From Tuctoria greenei (taxonomy: Eukaryota > Streptophyta > Magnoliopsida > Poales > Poaceae), in NCBI GenBank assembly GCA_036927565.1, contig JAYESD010000001.1, forward strand, positions 271,881,560 through 271,945,559: 64,000 nt of DNA, given 5' to 3'. The notes beneath the pieces are model-generated. The model ran no database searches, had not been told where the DNA came from, and was given only the letters and a program-made list of their open reading frames with translations. Position numbers and translations under genes: made by a program. Below are positions 30,884 to 42,500 of the stretch, piece after piece (the stretch's first letter is position 1; the number at the start of each line of letters is the position of its first letter).

Positions 30884-31819
30884 TGTGACGCCCGGTTCCG
30901 AAAAAGAACCAAGCTAACGCATATGTGTGCCCAGGATGTTCATCACACATACACGAGTGCAATCACAAAAGAGTATACAGAAAATTACCACAAAACAAGA
31001 TTAATTAACCAAATTTTATTGCACAAACCATATTATCCTCGAATACAACCTCTAATGAATATTAATGACAAGTTCAACTAATGCAGCGGAAATAAACTAA
31101 TTAAGCAACTAAGCATAAGGGATAGCGCAGCTCCAATAACACCACAGGCAAAGTTGATGGTATACACGGCCTAGAACTCCGCATTATCACCATTAAACTC
31201 CCAATCCTGACCTGCAACTGTTGGGGGGATTGCAAGAGTGAGTACATGTCGTACTCAGCAAGTGTGGAAAGTATGACATGTGGCTTATTCAAATGACGAC
31301 AATAATAATGGCAAAGTGCTGAAAAGTACATAAAAAATTTGGAAAGCAATATATTATATGTATGTGAAGTAAACCCATCATAATCATAAGTAATATCATA
31401 ATACCAATCTGAATTCACTACCATCATCAATAATTCCAGATTTCACCATTGCCAATAACCATATTCAATACCAGAAATTAATCCATAACCATAATACCAA
31501 CCATAACCATCCCAAATACCATCCCAATATCGAGTACCCTCTAATCATGGAAGTTGTCCAGGTGCTCATAACCGGGAGCACGACTATCATGATAGTTTTA
31601 TTAGACTCTGCAGAGTTTGTACCACTTTACTCACGTGTTTGTGATTTCATCACCCGTCGGCAACTAGAGAACCTCCCTGATGCCAATTACACTTCCTTTG
31701 GTGTATGGCCAAGAGATCACAAAATAGCCTTTACAAAGGGATTACTAGCCTATTTATACCCCACTGAGGTTTCACCAGTGGCGATGTCTCCAACTGAGCA
31801 CATCTTCAACCAAGGGCCC
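30884..31819 (-). repeat. Tekay-X LTR, left fragment
   Basis: It begins TGTGACGCCCGGTTCCG, the U5 end of a Tekay LTR in minus orientation, and follows the 50079 LTR (GCACACATATGCG reverse, GCAATCCCCCC, GTGAGTACATGTCGTACTCA) to AACCAAGGGCCC. There the Tat#5 LTR begins. The probable TSD of Tekay-X is GCAGG (30879-30883). It is slightly diverged from the other Tekay LTRs. Confidence 0.88.
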
Positions 31820-32857
31820 TGTCGAAGGTCATAAACGACACTTCCCCCGAACCTGCTTAGAGAGCAGCCCGCGGAGGTTCTTTGGATTCACAAGGGCTAG
31901 TCCCAGGAGATCGAAGGCATCAAGATGATGAACACAGAGGATTTACGTGGTTCGGGCCGCCGGAGCGTAATACCCTACGTCCACGGGAGTGTTTGTGTAT
32001 TGCCTTACTTGAGCGTGTATGAGCCTTGGTCTAATTTTTCTGTCCCTTTCGAAGGTCGTCTGCCGAGTCCTTTTATAGTTCAAGGACTCTGCAGTCATAA
32101 GGTGAGCCCCAGTACCCGACAGGTGGTCCTGGGGAGAGCCAAACCCTATACCGGATCTAGGATTAATTGCTATCTACTTCCTTTTGTCAGGGGTGTCAAT
32201 GCGCCGTCCCGCCGCGTCGTGCGCCAGGGCTACACATAGTTGGTGATGATGGTCGTGCACGTCTCGTCCGTCTTGTCCTCGCGGCCCATTCGTCCGTCTT
32301 GCAGCGTGGGTCTGTACCGGCTACTCGGACAAGACAGGACACTGGAGCCTTGACTTTCGCATGCGCGACTCAGCTTGCCTGGGGAAGGCGCGCGTACTTA
32401 ATGCCTGTCTAAGCAGCGCACACGTTCCTTTACTGCAGCTTCCTACCGCACTGAGTTGGCCGTCCGCCACGTGGTTGCGCCAGAGCCTGCATATGCGGGA
32501 AGTAAGGCACTTGACAGAACAGGCCACGTGGCGCATTCGGGGCCCACCCCTATGGAGGGGTGGAGGCTCAGCCCTGCAGGCCACGTGGTAGCTCCGGTGC
32601 CTTTCCCTGCGAGGATGCGAGCTTGGCCCTGAGGTTCCGATTGGCCACGTGGTGGCTCTGGAGCCCGCCTCAGCGGGGAGGCATGGGTCCAGTCCAGCCG
32701 GCCACGTGGCAGCTTCGGAGCCTCCCCCGACGGAAAGGTAGGATCTGGTCCTTCCCTCCTCAATGTGGCAGCCTCAGATTCGGCCTCCTAGGTAGAGGCG
32801 GAGTCTTTAGCGGTTTTCTCCTGTGCGCGGGGTTACCCGGTCTGCAGGGTACCGACA
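31820..32857 (-). repeat. Tat#5 3' LTR
   Basis: 1038 bp, TGTCGAAGGT...GGTACCGACA. It is nearly the same as the 5' copy at 62526-63505. The TATA box on the minus strand (CTATAAAAGG) is at about 32068-32078, with CACGTGG-type repeat units at about 32465-32775. Confidence 0.92.
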
Positions 32858-32875
32858 GTGGCCCCCGAGCCCACC
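32858..32875 (-). other. Tat#5 polypurine tract
   Basis: Minus strand GTGGGCTCGGGGGCCAC before TGTCGGTACC, as in Tat#4. Confidence 0.65.
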
Positions 32876-33404
32876 TCGGGAGAGTCGTCGATACCGTAGG
32901 TGGGGTCTTCTTCCTTTTCCTCCCGCGCAAGTCTTTCGATTCCACTACGAGGCAGTTCCCCAGGCGACACGCCCCTGCCATTGAGGCGATGTGTCCCCTT
33001 CTGGTAAGTGAAGGTGCTGAACAGGCGCCGCGTGACGTGACTCCTACCTTCAATCGTGCTTTAACTGCGGTGGTTCCCAAGGTGGCTCCTGCACTTCCGC
33101 TGCTTTTGCCCTTTTGGAAACCGCCGAGTTACCTCCCGCATAGCTAGCAGCCCGGCTCGCCTTCTTTGTTGAGAGACCCCGTCCCTCATGCCATTGACTA
33201 CACGGGATCATTACTCTTCTACTGAGACTGCGGCGATCCACACTTTTGCGCCTGTTGGCCTGCAGGGGTGCATAAAAGGAGAACTTTCCCCCTGAGGGTC
33301 CTTTCTCTCGCCTCTGCATCCCTGTGCTCGTGCTTTTGCCTCAAGCCCAGTTCTTGCGCTCTAGTTCCCAGTCTCCCCGTCTAGAGCCTCCTCCCTCAAC
33401 CCTC
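32876..33404 (+). other. Tat#5 spacer with TATA-like box before the antisense ORF
   Basis: No credible gene. GCATAAAAGG at 33270-33279 lies about 130 bp before the antisense ATG, followed by a CTTTCCCCCTGAGGGTC stretch also present in Tat#4. Confidence 0.5.
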
Positions 33405-33817
33405 ATGGAGAGCATCTTGCCCAAGTTCCAGGCTGTCCAGGTCCGCTGACCTGGCCCCCATGCGCCGGCTTCTCGGCTGGCATACTCTTGAGCGGGAGTC
33501 GTGGCTCCATCCCAGGAGGCTCCCGCTTAGCCTCTCCACCGGGGAGATGGTCCTCTTCTCGTCGTACATGCTGGCTGACTTTGTCCCGCCAGCATCCGCC
33601 TTCCTGGTCATGCTCCTAGAGACCTTCAGCCTCCAACTCCACCACCTCGCGCTGAACTCGATCGCCATGCTGGCGGTCTTCACTCACCTCTACGAGATGT
33701 TCGTGGGGGTGATGCCATCACAGGGCCCCCAGCACACTCAGGGGCCCCCGCCGCGGGTTCAGGGGGTCCAAACCCCCCCAACCCTTTCGGGAAGCGGTGG
33801 AACTCCAGCGTCCCCCG
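33405..33817 (+). pseudogene. Tat#5 antisense ORF, N-terminal domain
   Basis: The ATG at 33405 aligns with that of Tat#4, but a one-base insertion in the first 50 bp creates a frameshift and an early TGA. The domain resumes at about 33460: MRRLLGWHTLERESWLHPRR, STGEMVLFSSYMLADFVPPA, AFLVMLLETFSLQLHHLALN and HLYEMFVGVMPS. The sequence then jumps to GPQHTQGPPPRVQGVQTPPT, which in Tat#4 lies about 1 kb further on, so the second half of the domain has been deleted. The segment ends at a possible splice donor (GGTAAG). Confidence 0.65.
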
Positions 33818-33904
33818 GTAAGCCTGCTCAGATTTTATCTTGGGTGTTCTTTGCTATGCGCCTATCCTGTCATTTTCTTATAGTCTGAGTTTGCTTGATT
33901 TCAG

Positions 33905-35365
33905 CGCCGCCACAGCTACTCCACCACCCGCGGGCACTTCTGCTGGGGGGTCTGCCGCTCCAGCCGGCTCGCGGGGATCGTATGTTTCCTCGGGCCCTGC
34001 TCCGGTGCACCAGGCTGCTGCCACCGGGATACCTCGGGCCTTCGTGCCCGAGACCCCCGCAACGACTACCGAGGCCCAGCCGCGCACGCCGACGATCGCC
34101 GCCGCGCCTGCCAACGACTCCACGTCCACCGGCTACTCCGTGCCGGTCGATGCTGCCGCACCCTCCGACACTGCTACGTCGGCTGGCGCCACCGCCCCGG
34201 GTGCTGCCATCGGGGAGGGGGCCCTGGTCCCCGCCTCCCCAGTGGTCCTCCAAATGGAGGACGACATTGACGAAGTGGGGAGGCAGGGGCCCGCTGCTAT
34301 GGTGGAGCCTCTCCCCCTGTCCGAGGCTATGGCCGTGGCCCACTCCAGCTTCCGGTAGGCCCAGGAGGCCCTTGCCCGGGAGAAAGGGCGGCTCGAGGAT
34401 GAGGACGACCGGCTCCGGGAATGGGCGAGGACCCAGGAGGCCCGGACCTGGCTGGCGAAGAGCCGAGCGGCCCAGCGGGAGGCGGTCATTCGGGAGGAGA
34501 TGAAGATCCTCGAGCAGGAGCGCGACCTCATCGCCCAGCTGGACGCCGTCACCCAGAAGCTGAAGGCAGACGCCGAGGCCATCCACGCTGAGGCCAGCTC
34601 CTGCCTCCAGGCCTGCGAGGACCTTCAGCACCTGCTGTCCCTCCGAGAGATTGCTCTAGCCGAATGGGAGCAGGAGCTGGCAGCGAAGAAGGCCGAAGTG
34701 GAGGCGACCTGCCGCGGGCTCATCCTCCAGCAGGAAGGGGCGAGAGTCCGCATCGCCAAGTTGGACCGCCGGGAAGCCGCCATGGCTGAGGCGCAGCAGG
34801 CCTAGTCCGTTGAGCGCCAGGCCCTCCTGGACCGCGAGTTCAACGTCGCCCTCAAGGTGGGTGACTTGGACCGCCGCGAGGCGGGGGTCGGCGAGCGCGA
34901 GAGGGCCCTAGTAGCCAAGGAGAAGCGGTTCCTGGACGGCGGCCCCCGGGCGTTGGCGGCGGTCCAGCAGGAGGTGGAGGAGCTCCAGGCGACGCGCTCC
35001 ACCGAGGCCCGGAAGGTCTGGGAGTTCCTTGGCAGTGCCGACTCGGCTCTGGTGCCACTCGGCTTCAGCCCGGCGCGCGTGGGGGAGCCGGCGCAGGAGG
35101 TGAGTCAAGTGTTATCGGCGCTTGACTCCACCAGCTCGAGGATGCGCTCGCTGGGGCCATTCTCAACAACCAGCTGGAGGCCGAGGGACAGATGCTGGTG
35201 AAGGAGGTGGCAACGCACATCCTGTCCTGCTACCGGAGCTGGTACCTCAATGTCTCCCTGCAGCCGGTCCTCGAGGGGCCCATCGCCGAGAGGGAAGAGG
35301 CCGCCAAGTCTGAAGTTTCGGATGCGATGGCTCTCATCGCCTCAAGGTTCCAGCGGAGCGGCTGA
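33905..35365 (+). pseudogene. Tat#5 antisense ORF, coiled-coil part
   Basis: A plus-strand frame (33840-34358) begins Ala/Pro/Thr-rich (AATATPPPAGTSAGGSAAPA, ATTTEAQPRTPTIAAAPAND). It then becomes acidic (LQMEDDIDEVGRQGPAAMVE) and, after a TAG near 34358, turns into a long Glu/Arg/Ala-rich coiled coil in the same direction: EALAREKGRLEDEDDRLREW, EEMKILEQERDLIAQLDAVT and EWEQELAAKKAEVEATC. A second TAG is near 34805. It ends, after a frameshift near 35155, with EVATHILSCYRSWYLNVSLQ and ASRFQRSG with a TGA at 35363-35365. A long coiled-coil C-terminus may serve oligomerisation; that is inference. Confidence 0.6.
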
Positions 35366-36664
35366 GGGCTCCCCAGGCGCCTGTTTAAGTTTTTGTCTTT
35401 CTGTTTTTGTCTTGTGGTTGGATGTGGTGACAAACTCTTTATTTGTGTGATAAAAAATCTGTCCGCGGTGCCCTTTTATACTCAGCTTGCTTTTATTTCC
35501 AGCAATGTCTTCTAGCTGCTTGTTGTTCCTTAGCTTCCAGGACCTCCCGTCCCCCAAAGTATGGCCCCCTGACAAGTGTGGCCAGTTGTTATGGGCACAC
35601 CTGTCATACACTTAGGGCTTAGGGCGGACCGGTGCAGGGGGAGCCTAGGATGTGTAGGCAGCATTGCCGTAGCTGAGTATGCAGGTATGCCGACCGCGAG
35701 CCCCCTGGGGGTGCCGCTGGAGCTTCAGTCTCGCAGTGGCCACCATCTTTATTGAGAGGTCGACAGCGGGCCCCCTGGGGGTGCTGCCAGAGCTTCAGTC
35801 CGGCGGTGCCCACCATCTTTAGTGAGAGGTCGACAGCGGGACCCGTGGGGGTGCCGCCGGAGCTTCAGGCCGGCGGTGCCCACTGTCTTCGCGGGTACTC
35901 TGACGGTGGTTGCCGGAATAACTTCCTCAAAGACCTGTACATAGATCAAAAAAGAGAAGTAATTCTGTCCGCTGGTCACTTTACCCCTGTTTTTTTTGTA
36001 GTGTCGCTTGACTTACAATTCTGGGCTGACTAGTGGGGCTTGGGTAATTCAGTGCGTCTGCACCTAGGGCTCGTCGTCCATACTACCCAAGGGTGGTCCA
36101 TCTGGCCCCCAGTACTCGGCTGTAGCGCTGGGGAGGTAGGACGCGCCGGCTTAGGGTACGGGACCAGGCTAAGCAGGCCGTGGCCCTGGACCTCCCGCTC
36201 GGCGTAAGCCTTTTCCGGGGGAGACCATCTGGAGACACAAGCCCCCGAGTATTGGAACATCCGAGGCCCCAGGCACATTGCAGGTACCTCAAGGAACCCC
36301 ACCTGCAGTCCAGACAGCAAGGCTCCCACTATTGCTAAAGCAGGGGAAAAATGACAGCGCTCATGATAGATCACGAGCTATGGCGGGCTTACAGCAACAT
36401 CATAAAAATTAAAGATAATTTTTGAATTGACAAACCCTATACCAGGCAGGACAACATTCTTTCATTGTAGCTTCTCATAAGATGGAGCAGACTTTGCAAG
36501 GGGAATAACCCAGCCTGGGTGTCAGATGGAGTTGAGTGCACCTACTTAGGGTTCTGGACCAGGCTAAGCGGAATGTGCACTCGGAGCCCCATCCCCCTAT
36601 CCTAAGTGCTGTCCTGAGACAATATGTAACTTTTACAATGAAATAGCATTGCCCCAACCCTGGT
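35366..36664 (-). other. Tat#5 spacer between antisense ORF and integrase
   Basis: No credible ORF on either strand. The two converging reading units (antisense ORF on plus, integrase on minus) end towards each other across this stretch. It contains the 70-bp tandem repeat and, at 36060-36290, sequence matching 30660-30883 of Tat#4. Confidence 0.65.
35691..35890. repeat. 70-bp tandem repeat, three units (Tat#5)
   Basis: Units start at 35691, 35761 and 35831 (CGACCGCGAG, CGACAGCGGG, CGACAGCGGG), each with CTGGGGGTGC or GTGGGGGTGC and GGCGGTGCCCAC-like ends. The last unit is partial. Confidence 0.9.
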
Positions 36665-37875
36665 CTAGGGGTAGAACTTACGGAGGTGCTCAATGTTCCA
36701 TGGGTTGGGTAATCGCTGTCCATCCTCCATAGCCAGGCGGACGCATCCTGGGCGGAAAACCTCTGTTACCCGAAAGGGACCCTCCCAGCTGGGGGAGAGT
36801 TTGTTAGACCCTTCCCGGGAGAGTATGTGGCGCAACACCAGGTCGTCTACCTTTAGCTCCCTACTCCGCACGGTCCTCTGATGGTAGCGCCGGAGCGCCT
36901 GCCTATACCGTGCATTTCAGAGAGCCGCTCGCACTCATCCCTCATCGACGAGGTCCAGGTCTTCACGCCAGAGCTGGTCCTGCGCGGCTTCGTCGTACCT
37001 CCGGGCACGGGGGGAGCCCATGGTAATTTCTGGGGGGGGGGGGGGACGACCTCTGCCCCGTATACCAAGAAGAAAGGCGTTTCCCCCGTGGCCCGACTGG
37101 TTGATGTCCGGCTAGCCCACAACGCACACGGAAGCTCATCCACCCAATTTGCACCATGCTTCTCAAGGTGTGAGAATGTGCGAGTCTTTAGGCCCTTGAG
37201 GATCTCTGCATTGGCCCTCTCAACCTGGCCATTGCTCTCTGGATGAGCAACGGATGCATAGCAGACTTGGATCCCCAGGTCCTCGCAGTATTCCTGGAAC
37301 GCTGCACTTGTGAACTGGGTCCCGTTATCAGTGATGATTCTGTTTGGGACCCTGAACCGGCAGACGATCGACTTGATGAACTTTACTGCTGACTACTTGT
37401 TGATGGTGACAATTGGGGCGGCTTTCGGCCACTTGGTGAACTTATCTACGGCGACGTAGAGATGCTGGAATCCTCCGACGGCTCTGGGAAAGGGTCCCAG
37501 GATGTCCAACCCCCATACAGCGAATGACCATGAGGGAGGGATCATCTGCAGCGCCTGAGCTGGTGTGTGGATCTGCTTGGCATGGAATATGCATGCCTTG
37601 CATCTCTTTACCATCTCGGCGGCATCCTGGAGTGCTGTCGGCCAGTAAAAGCCATGCCGAAAGGCTTTACCGACCAGCGTGCGGGAGGACGCATGGTTCC
37701 CGCACTCGCCTCCATGGATCTCTGCAAGCAAGTCGCAGCCCTCCTCCCGGGTAATGCATCGCAGTAGGATGTCGTTGGCGCCACGCCAGTAGAGATCCCC
37801 TTCCACCAGCGTGTACCTTTTAGCCATGCGAACAATCCTTTCTGCCAGGGCATGTTCTTCGGGAAGGATATTGTC
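36665..37875 (-). pseudogene. Tat#5 integrase
   Basis: Integrase of the Tat type. Going down the minus strand: VRMAKRYTLVEGDLYW, the zinc domain HGGECGNHASSRTLVGKAFR and CKACIFHAKQIHTPAQALQM, then WGLDILGPFPRAVGGFQHLY (first Asp). A TAG stop near 37392 follows NK. The frame then continues with AVKFIKSIVC, RIITDNGTQFTSAAFQEYCE (second Asp) and AHPESNGQVERANAEILKGL (Glu). ATGETPFFLVYGAEVVPP and, in another frame after a poly-G run at about 37036-37046, KVDDLVLRHILSREGSNKLS and WNIEHLRKFYP end the protein. All three catalytic residues are present, but one stop and at least one frameshift break the gene. Confidence 0.9.
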
Positions 37876-38990
37876 TTTCAAGTAGTCCCGGAACTCCGAG
37901 ATCCATGCATCGGGACTTGCTTGAACCTCTGGATCTTGGGCGCCCAGTAGCTCGGAGCCCCCGGGGGCGCATACGATCCTTGTCGGACTCCATGGTAGCA
38001 GGGTCGCCGGGACTGCCAGCTTCGAGGTGCTGGGCTCGCCCCCTTCACCCGGTTCGGCTGCCCGGGCGGTTGGTCGCAGTAACGTCCTTGCAAAGACTCC
38101 TTGAGGCACTGGGGCCCCTGTGGAGGCCTTCGTTGACAGGTCTTCTGTGACTGAGTTGTCGGCTCGGGGTACATGGCACAAGTCCAAGACTTCAAAGTTC
38201 TTTTCCAGCTTCCGGACGTGCAGCACAGCTTTCGGACGTGCAGCAGGTATGCTGCTAATTGAGGGTCGTTGCAGCTGCACTCTCCTTTGGCTTGCTTGAG
38301 GATCAGTTGGGAATCACCTTTAGCCAGAAGCTGTCGGACATTGAGGGTCAGGGCAGTCTTTAGCCCAAAGATTAGGGCTTCATACTCTGCCGTGTTGTTT
38401 GTCGCCTTGAAGTCGAGGCGCACCATGTACTTGAATTGCTCCCCAGTCGGGGTGAGGAGCAGGACCTCGGCCCCGGCCCCCTGCTTCCGCGAGGATCCGT
38501 CGAAGTAGAGCGTCCAGGGGGTCTCGGCGAAAACTGGAGCCTTGGGCACCATTTTGCCGTTGTTCGGGCCCCCCGGGTTGCTTGGCGATGGGGTCCATTC
38601 GGCCAAGAAGTCCGCCAGTGCTTGGCTTTTGACTGCATGTCGAGGTAAGAACTCCAGCTCGAACTCAACCAACTCCGCTGCCCACTTGGCAATGTTGCCA
38701 GTCAAGTTGGGGCTGTGGAGTATGGTCTTCAGTGGGAAGGAGGTGACCACTGAAACCCGGTGAGCCTGGAAGTAATGTTGGAGCTTCCTCGACGCTATGA
38801 GCACTGCATACAGCAGTTTGTGTACCTCCAAGTATCTTGTTTTTGCGTCATGGAGGACCTCACTGACGTAGTAGACTGACCGTTGGGAGGTCTGAACCCT
38901 CCCTGGGGGGTCCGGGGCTCCTTGCAATGCGTCTTCATCCTGGGGAATGTGGTTCCCAGGGTCTAGCCGACTCTCCTTCGAGCCTCCTGG
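37876..38990 (-). pseudogene. Tat#5 RNase H and second RNase H; reverse transcriptase absent
   Basis: Within an open frame of 436 codons (37878-39188), residues about 103-200 are the end of the first RNase H/connection (SVYYVSEVLHDAKTRYLEVH, NIAKWAAELVEFELEFLPRH). Residues 224-320 are the archaeal-type RNase H (PWTLYFDGSSRKQGAGAE, KATNNTAEYEALIFGLKTAL, LLAKGDSQLILKQ). Residues 1-65 are protease C-terminus, so the entire reverse transcriptase and first RNase H start are missing, replaced by a Pro/Gly/Asp-rich joint (residues 65-100). An internal deletion of more than 1 kb that kept the frame open is the simplest reading. Confidence 0.88.
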
Positions 38991-39527
38991 GGCTGGAGCC
39001 CTCCCCGCTGAAAGTGCTTGGAGCTGCTCCAAGGCTGACACTGCAGCTGAGCGGTCCCCTCTGATCCTAAGGACACCGGAAGGCATCGGCATCTTCAAGA
39101 CGAGGTAGCCGTAGTGGGCTACATCCATGAACCTATAGAGGGCTGGCCTCCCGATGATTGCGTTGAAGGGGAGGTCAACGTCTGCCACGTCGAATAAAAC
39201 GCTCTCTGTATGGTAGTTCTCGGGGTCCCGAAGGTCACCAGGAGGTGTATGTTACCGTACGGGAGGATTTGCCCAGGTCCGACACCCGAGAACGGGCTCG
39301 AGGGTGTGAGCTGGGACATTGGCAGCTGCAGCTTTGGGAAAGCCGCCGTGGAGATGAGGTTGAGGCCCGCCCCTCCATCTATCAACACGTGAAAGACCTT
39401 CACGTTGGCGATGGTCGGGGACACCAGTAGCAGGAGCACTCCTGCCCCTGCCATGTTCTTTGGGAAGTCAGAAGCGTCGAAGCTGATCGCCGTGCTCATC
39501 CACTTGTGGTGGGGAGCCAATATACTT
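38991..39527 (-). pseudogene. Tat#5 protease
   Basis: The minus strand reads APHHKWMSTAISFDASDFPK, GVLLLLVSPTIANVKVFHVL, IDGGAGLNLISTAAFPKLQL (active site near 39377) and PSSPFSGVGPGQILPYGNIH. After a frame change come ADVDLPFNAIIGRPALYRFM and LKMPMPSGVLRI. Its right end is the insertion point of the Tekay complex; gag resumes at 60596. One frameshift lies near 39190. Confidence 0.88.
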
Positions 39528-39535
39528 CAAAACCT

Positions 39536-42500
39536 CACTTAAAAATGTAGGAAAGTGCGGACTAGTCCGGCTTTGCTGAGGACTAGTCTGATTTCTCTCT
39601 GTCTAAAAACGGACTTGTCCGTTTTTGCTGCGGATTAGTCCGATATTTGCCTCTGGACAACTTCAGACTTGTCTGATTTTGTGCGGACTAGTCCGGTATT
39701 TCATGAATCCTTGAAAATTTGCTAAGTCCCTGGACTTTTCCGGACTAGTCCGGTGTTCCAGCGGACTTGTCCGTTTTCCTTTCTGACTAAGATCGGACTT
39801 GTCCGATTTTTGGCCAGACTTGTCCGATTTTCTCTCTGGACGACTTCGGACTAGTCCGGTCCTGTCCGGACTTGTCCGATATTTCGTGACTCCGAGATTG
39901 ACCTTTTGTTTTACGACTTGTTTCTTGGGTTTCACGTCAAGTGGGCCTAGGGACGTCGTGCCTAACTCTTTTAGAGCCCATGTGGGACTCTAAACCGGCC
40001 TCTACTCATCCCAAACTCGAAATCCATCTAACCCTAGCCTCCACGTCTATATAAACAACCCCACCCCTTGGTTTGACATCTATTTGCCACTTTTCCACCC
40101 ACCCAAACCCTAGTTCGTGGGGAGCCACCATCAAGGAGGGAGGAGAAGATCCCAAACAAGAAGAAGAAGAGGAGCAAACGAAGGAGGATCAAGATCTCCA
40201 CCAAGTTTCGTTCTTCACCACCAATTCATCTCCAAGTTCATCACCAACCCTAGATCATCAAGATCCAAGTGTTACCTCCAAGTTTCTTGGTTCATTGGAG
40301 TTCTAAACACCTGTTATACCTTCTATTCTCTTTTCCTTATGTGAATTCAACCCCTAATCTCCAAATTCACGTCGATCTAGAAAACCCTAATCTGCTGACC
40401 TCGTCAAGTGCGGACTTGTCCGGTCCCTAGCGGACTAGTCCGATCTTTCTGGTTAAATTGTGTTGGATTAATTATAAAATTTGATCTAATCGAATCCAAA
40501 CCTGTATAAACTTGTTAAAAGCTATTACAACTAGTTAGTGATCATTAAAAGCAATCTAGTAACAAGTTCTACCTTGCATTTGCATTAATCATGCATGTCA
40601 TGACATATTGAGTAATATTGTGCACTCTTTGATCGTGTTTCTTGTTTTGTATGTTTATTGTGTGGATTAGATGAATTTGCGCTAGAAAGTGCCGCGGAGG
40701 ATCTACAGCATCAAGAGTTTGAAGGCTTTGACCCAAATCAACAGCAAGAGCAAGGCAAGTGTCTTCTAAAATTTGATCTAATCGAATCCAAACCTGTATA
40801 AACTTGTTAAAAGCTATTACAACTAGTTAGTGATCATTAAAAGCAATCTAGTAACAAGTTCTACCTTGCATTTGCATTAATCATGCATGTCATGACATAT
40901 TGAGTAATATTGTGCACTCTTTGATTGTGTTTCTTGTTTTGTATGTTTATTGTGTGGATTAGACGGATTTGCGCTAGAAAGTGCCGCGAAGGATCTACAG
41001 CATCAAGAGTTTGAAGGCCTTGACCCAAATCAACAGCAAGAGCAAGGCAAGTGTCCTTGAAGCATATTGATCCTGTTTTAAAATTAATGTTTTGTTTGCA
41101 AAACTGCATGCTTGTGTCAAATTGATGGGAATCCTATGGTAGGAAGTTTACTAGATTTGCTAAACCACCCTTGTCACCTGGAATTTATGGTACAAAGTCG
41201 GGAAGGGTTTTTACCTTTTTGCTTCGCTTAAACAACTAGGATGGGAATAACTATATCACTCAATTTAATTATGCATGGATGAGATTATGGTTAACATGAA
41301 CTGGTTAAACATGGTATGGTAATGGATGATCTAAGCAAGCCTGGTATGTGGATGGGTTGGATGTTATGGTGGTTTGCTTGCTTTAGATCTAAGGACCGGT
41401 TCATGCGAGAATAAGCCAAGACTACAGTGCCACCACGAGGCCAAGTATGGGTGCGGCGTAGCTGATTAATTAGGGCTTTGCTAGAGTTGTTTGGACCATT
41501 GTGGATGCTCGGGGAAGGGGTAGTCGGATTGGGTTTGTTGATGATTGGTGGGACTACCCTGGGATCCGAATGGCTCAAGAGGGGGCCCTTGGTTGAAGAT
41601 GTGCTCAGTTGGAGGCATCGCCACCAGTGAAACCTCAGTGGGGTCTAAATAGACTAGTAATCCCTTTGTAAAGGCTATTTTGTGATCTCTTGGCCACACA
41701 CCAACGGAAGGGTGTAATGTGACCGACGGGTCATGGGAATAAGGGAGGTTCTTAGTCGCCGAAGGGTGATGAAATCACGAACACGTGGGTAAAGAGGTAC
41801 AAACTCTGCAGAGTGTTAATTAAAACTATCATGATAGCCGTGCTCCCGGTTATGAGCACCTGGACAACTTCCATGATTAGAGGCAAATTGGAATTTGGGA
41901 TGGTTATGGTTTGGTAATGGTTATGGTTGATATTTTGGTTATGGTTTGGTAATGGTTATGGATGGTGATGGATTAATCTTTGGTAATGAATATGGTTATT
42001 GGAAATGGTGAAATCTGGACTTATTGATGATGGTAATGAATTCAGTTTGGTATTATGGTATTACTCGTGATTATGATTGGGTTATTTCACATACTTATAC
42101 TATATTGCTTTTCAAACGTTTTAATGTACTTTTCAGCACTTTACCATTATTATTGTCGTCATTTGAATCAGCCACATGTCATACTTTCCACACTTGCTGA
42201 GTACGACATGTACTCACTCTTGCAATCCCCCCCAACAGTTGCAGGTCAGGATTGGGAGTTTAATAGTGATAATGCGGAGTTCTAGGCCGTGTCTACCGTC
42301 AGCTTTGCCTGTGGTGTTGATTGGAGCTGCGCATGCATACCCTGTTGCTTATGCTTAGCTTGCTTAGTTGCTTAATTAGTTTATTTCTGCTGCATTAGTT
42401 GAACTTGTTTTTAATATTCATTAGAGCTTGTATTCGAGGATAATCTGGTTTGTGTAATAAAATTTGGTTAACTAATCTTGTCTTGTGGTGATTTTCTGTA

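Noticed and set aside
33870..34631. 253-codon minus-strand ORF opposite the Tat#5 antisense ORF
   Set aside because: Shadow frame of a GC-rich coding stretch; the plus-strand frame has the coiled-coil signature and matches the Tat layout.
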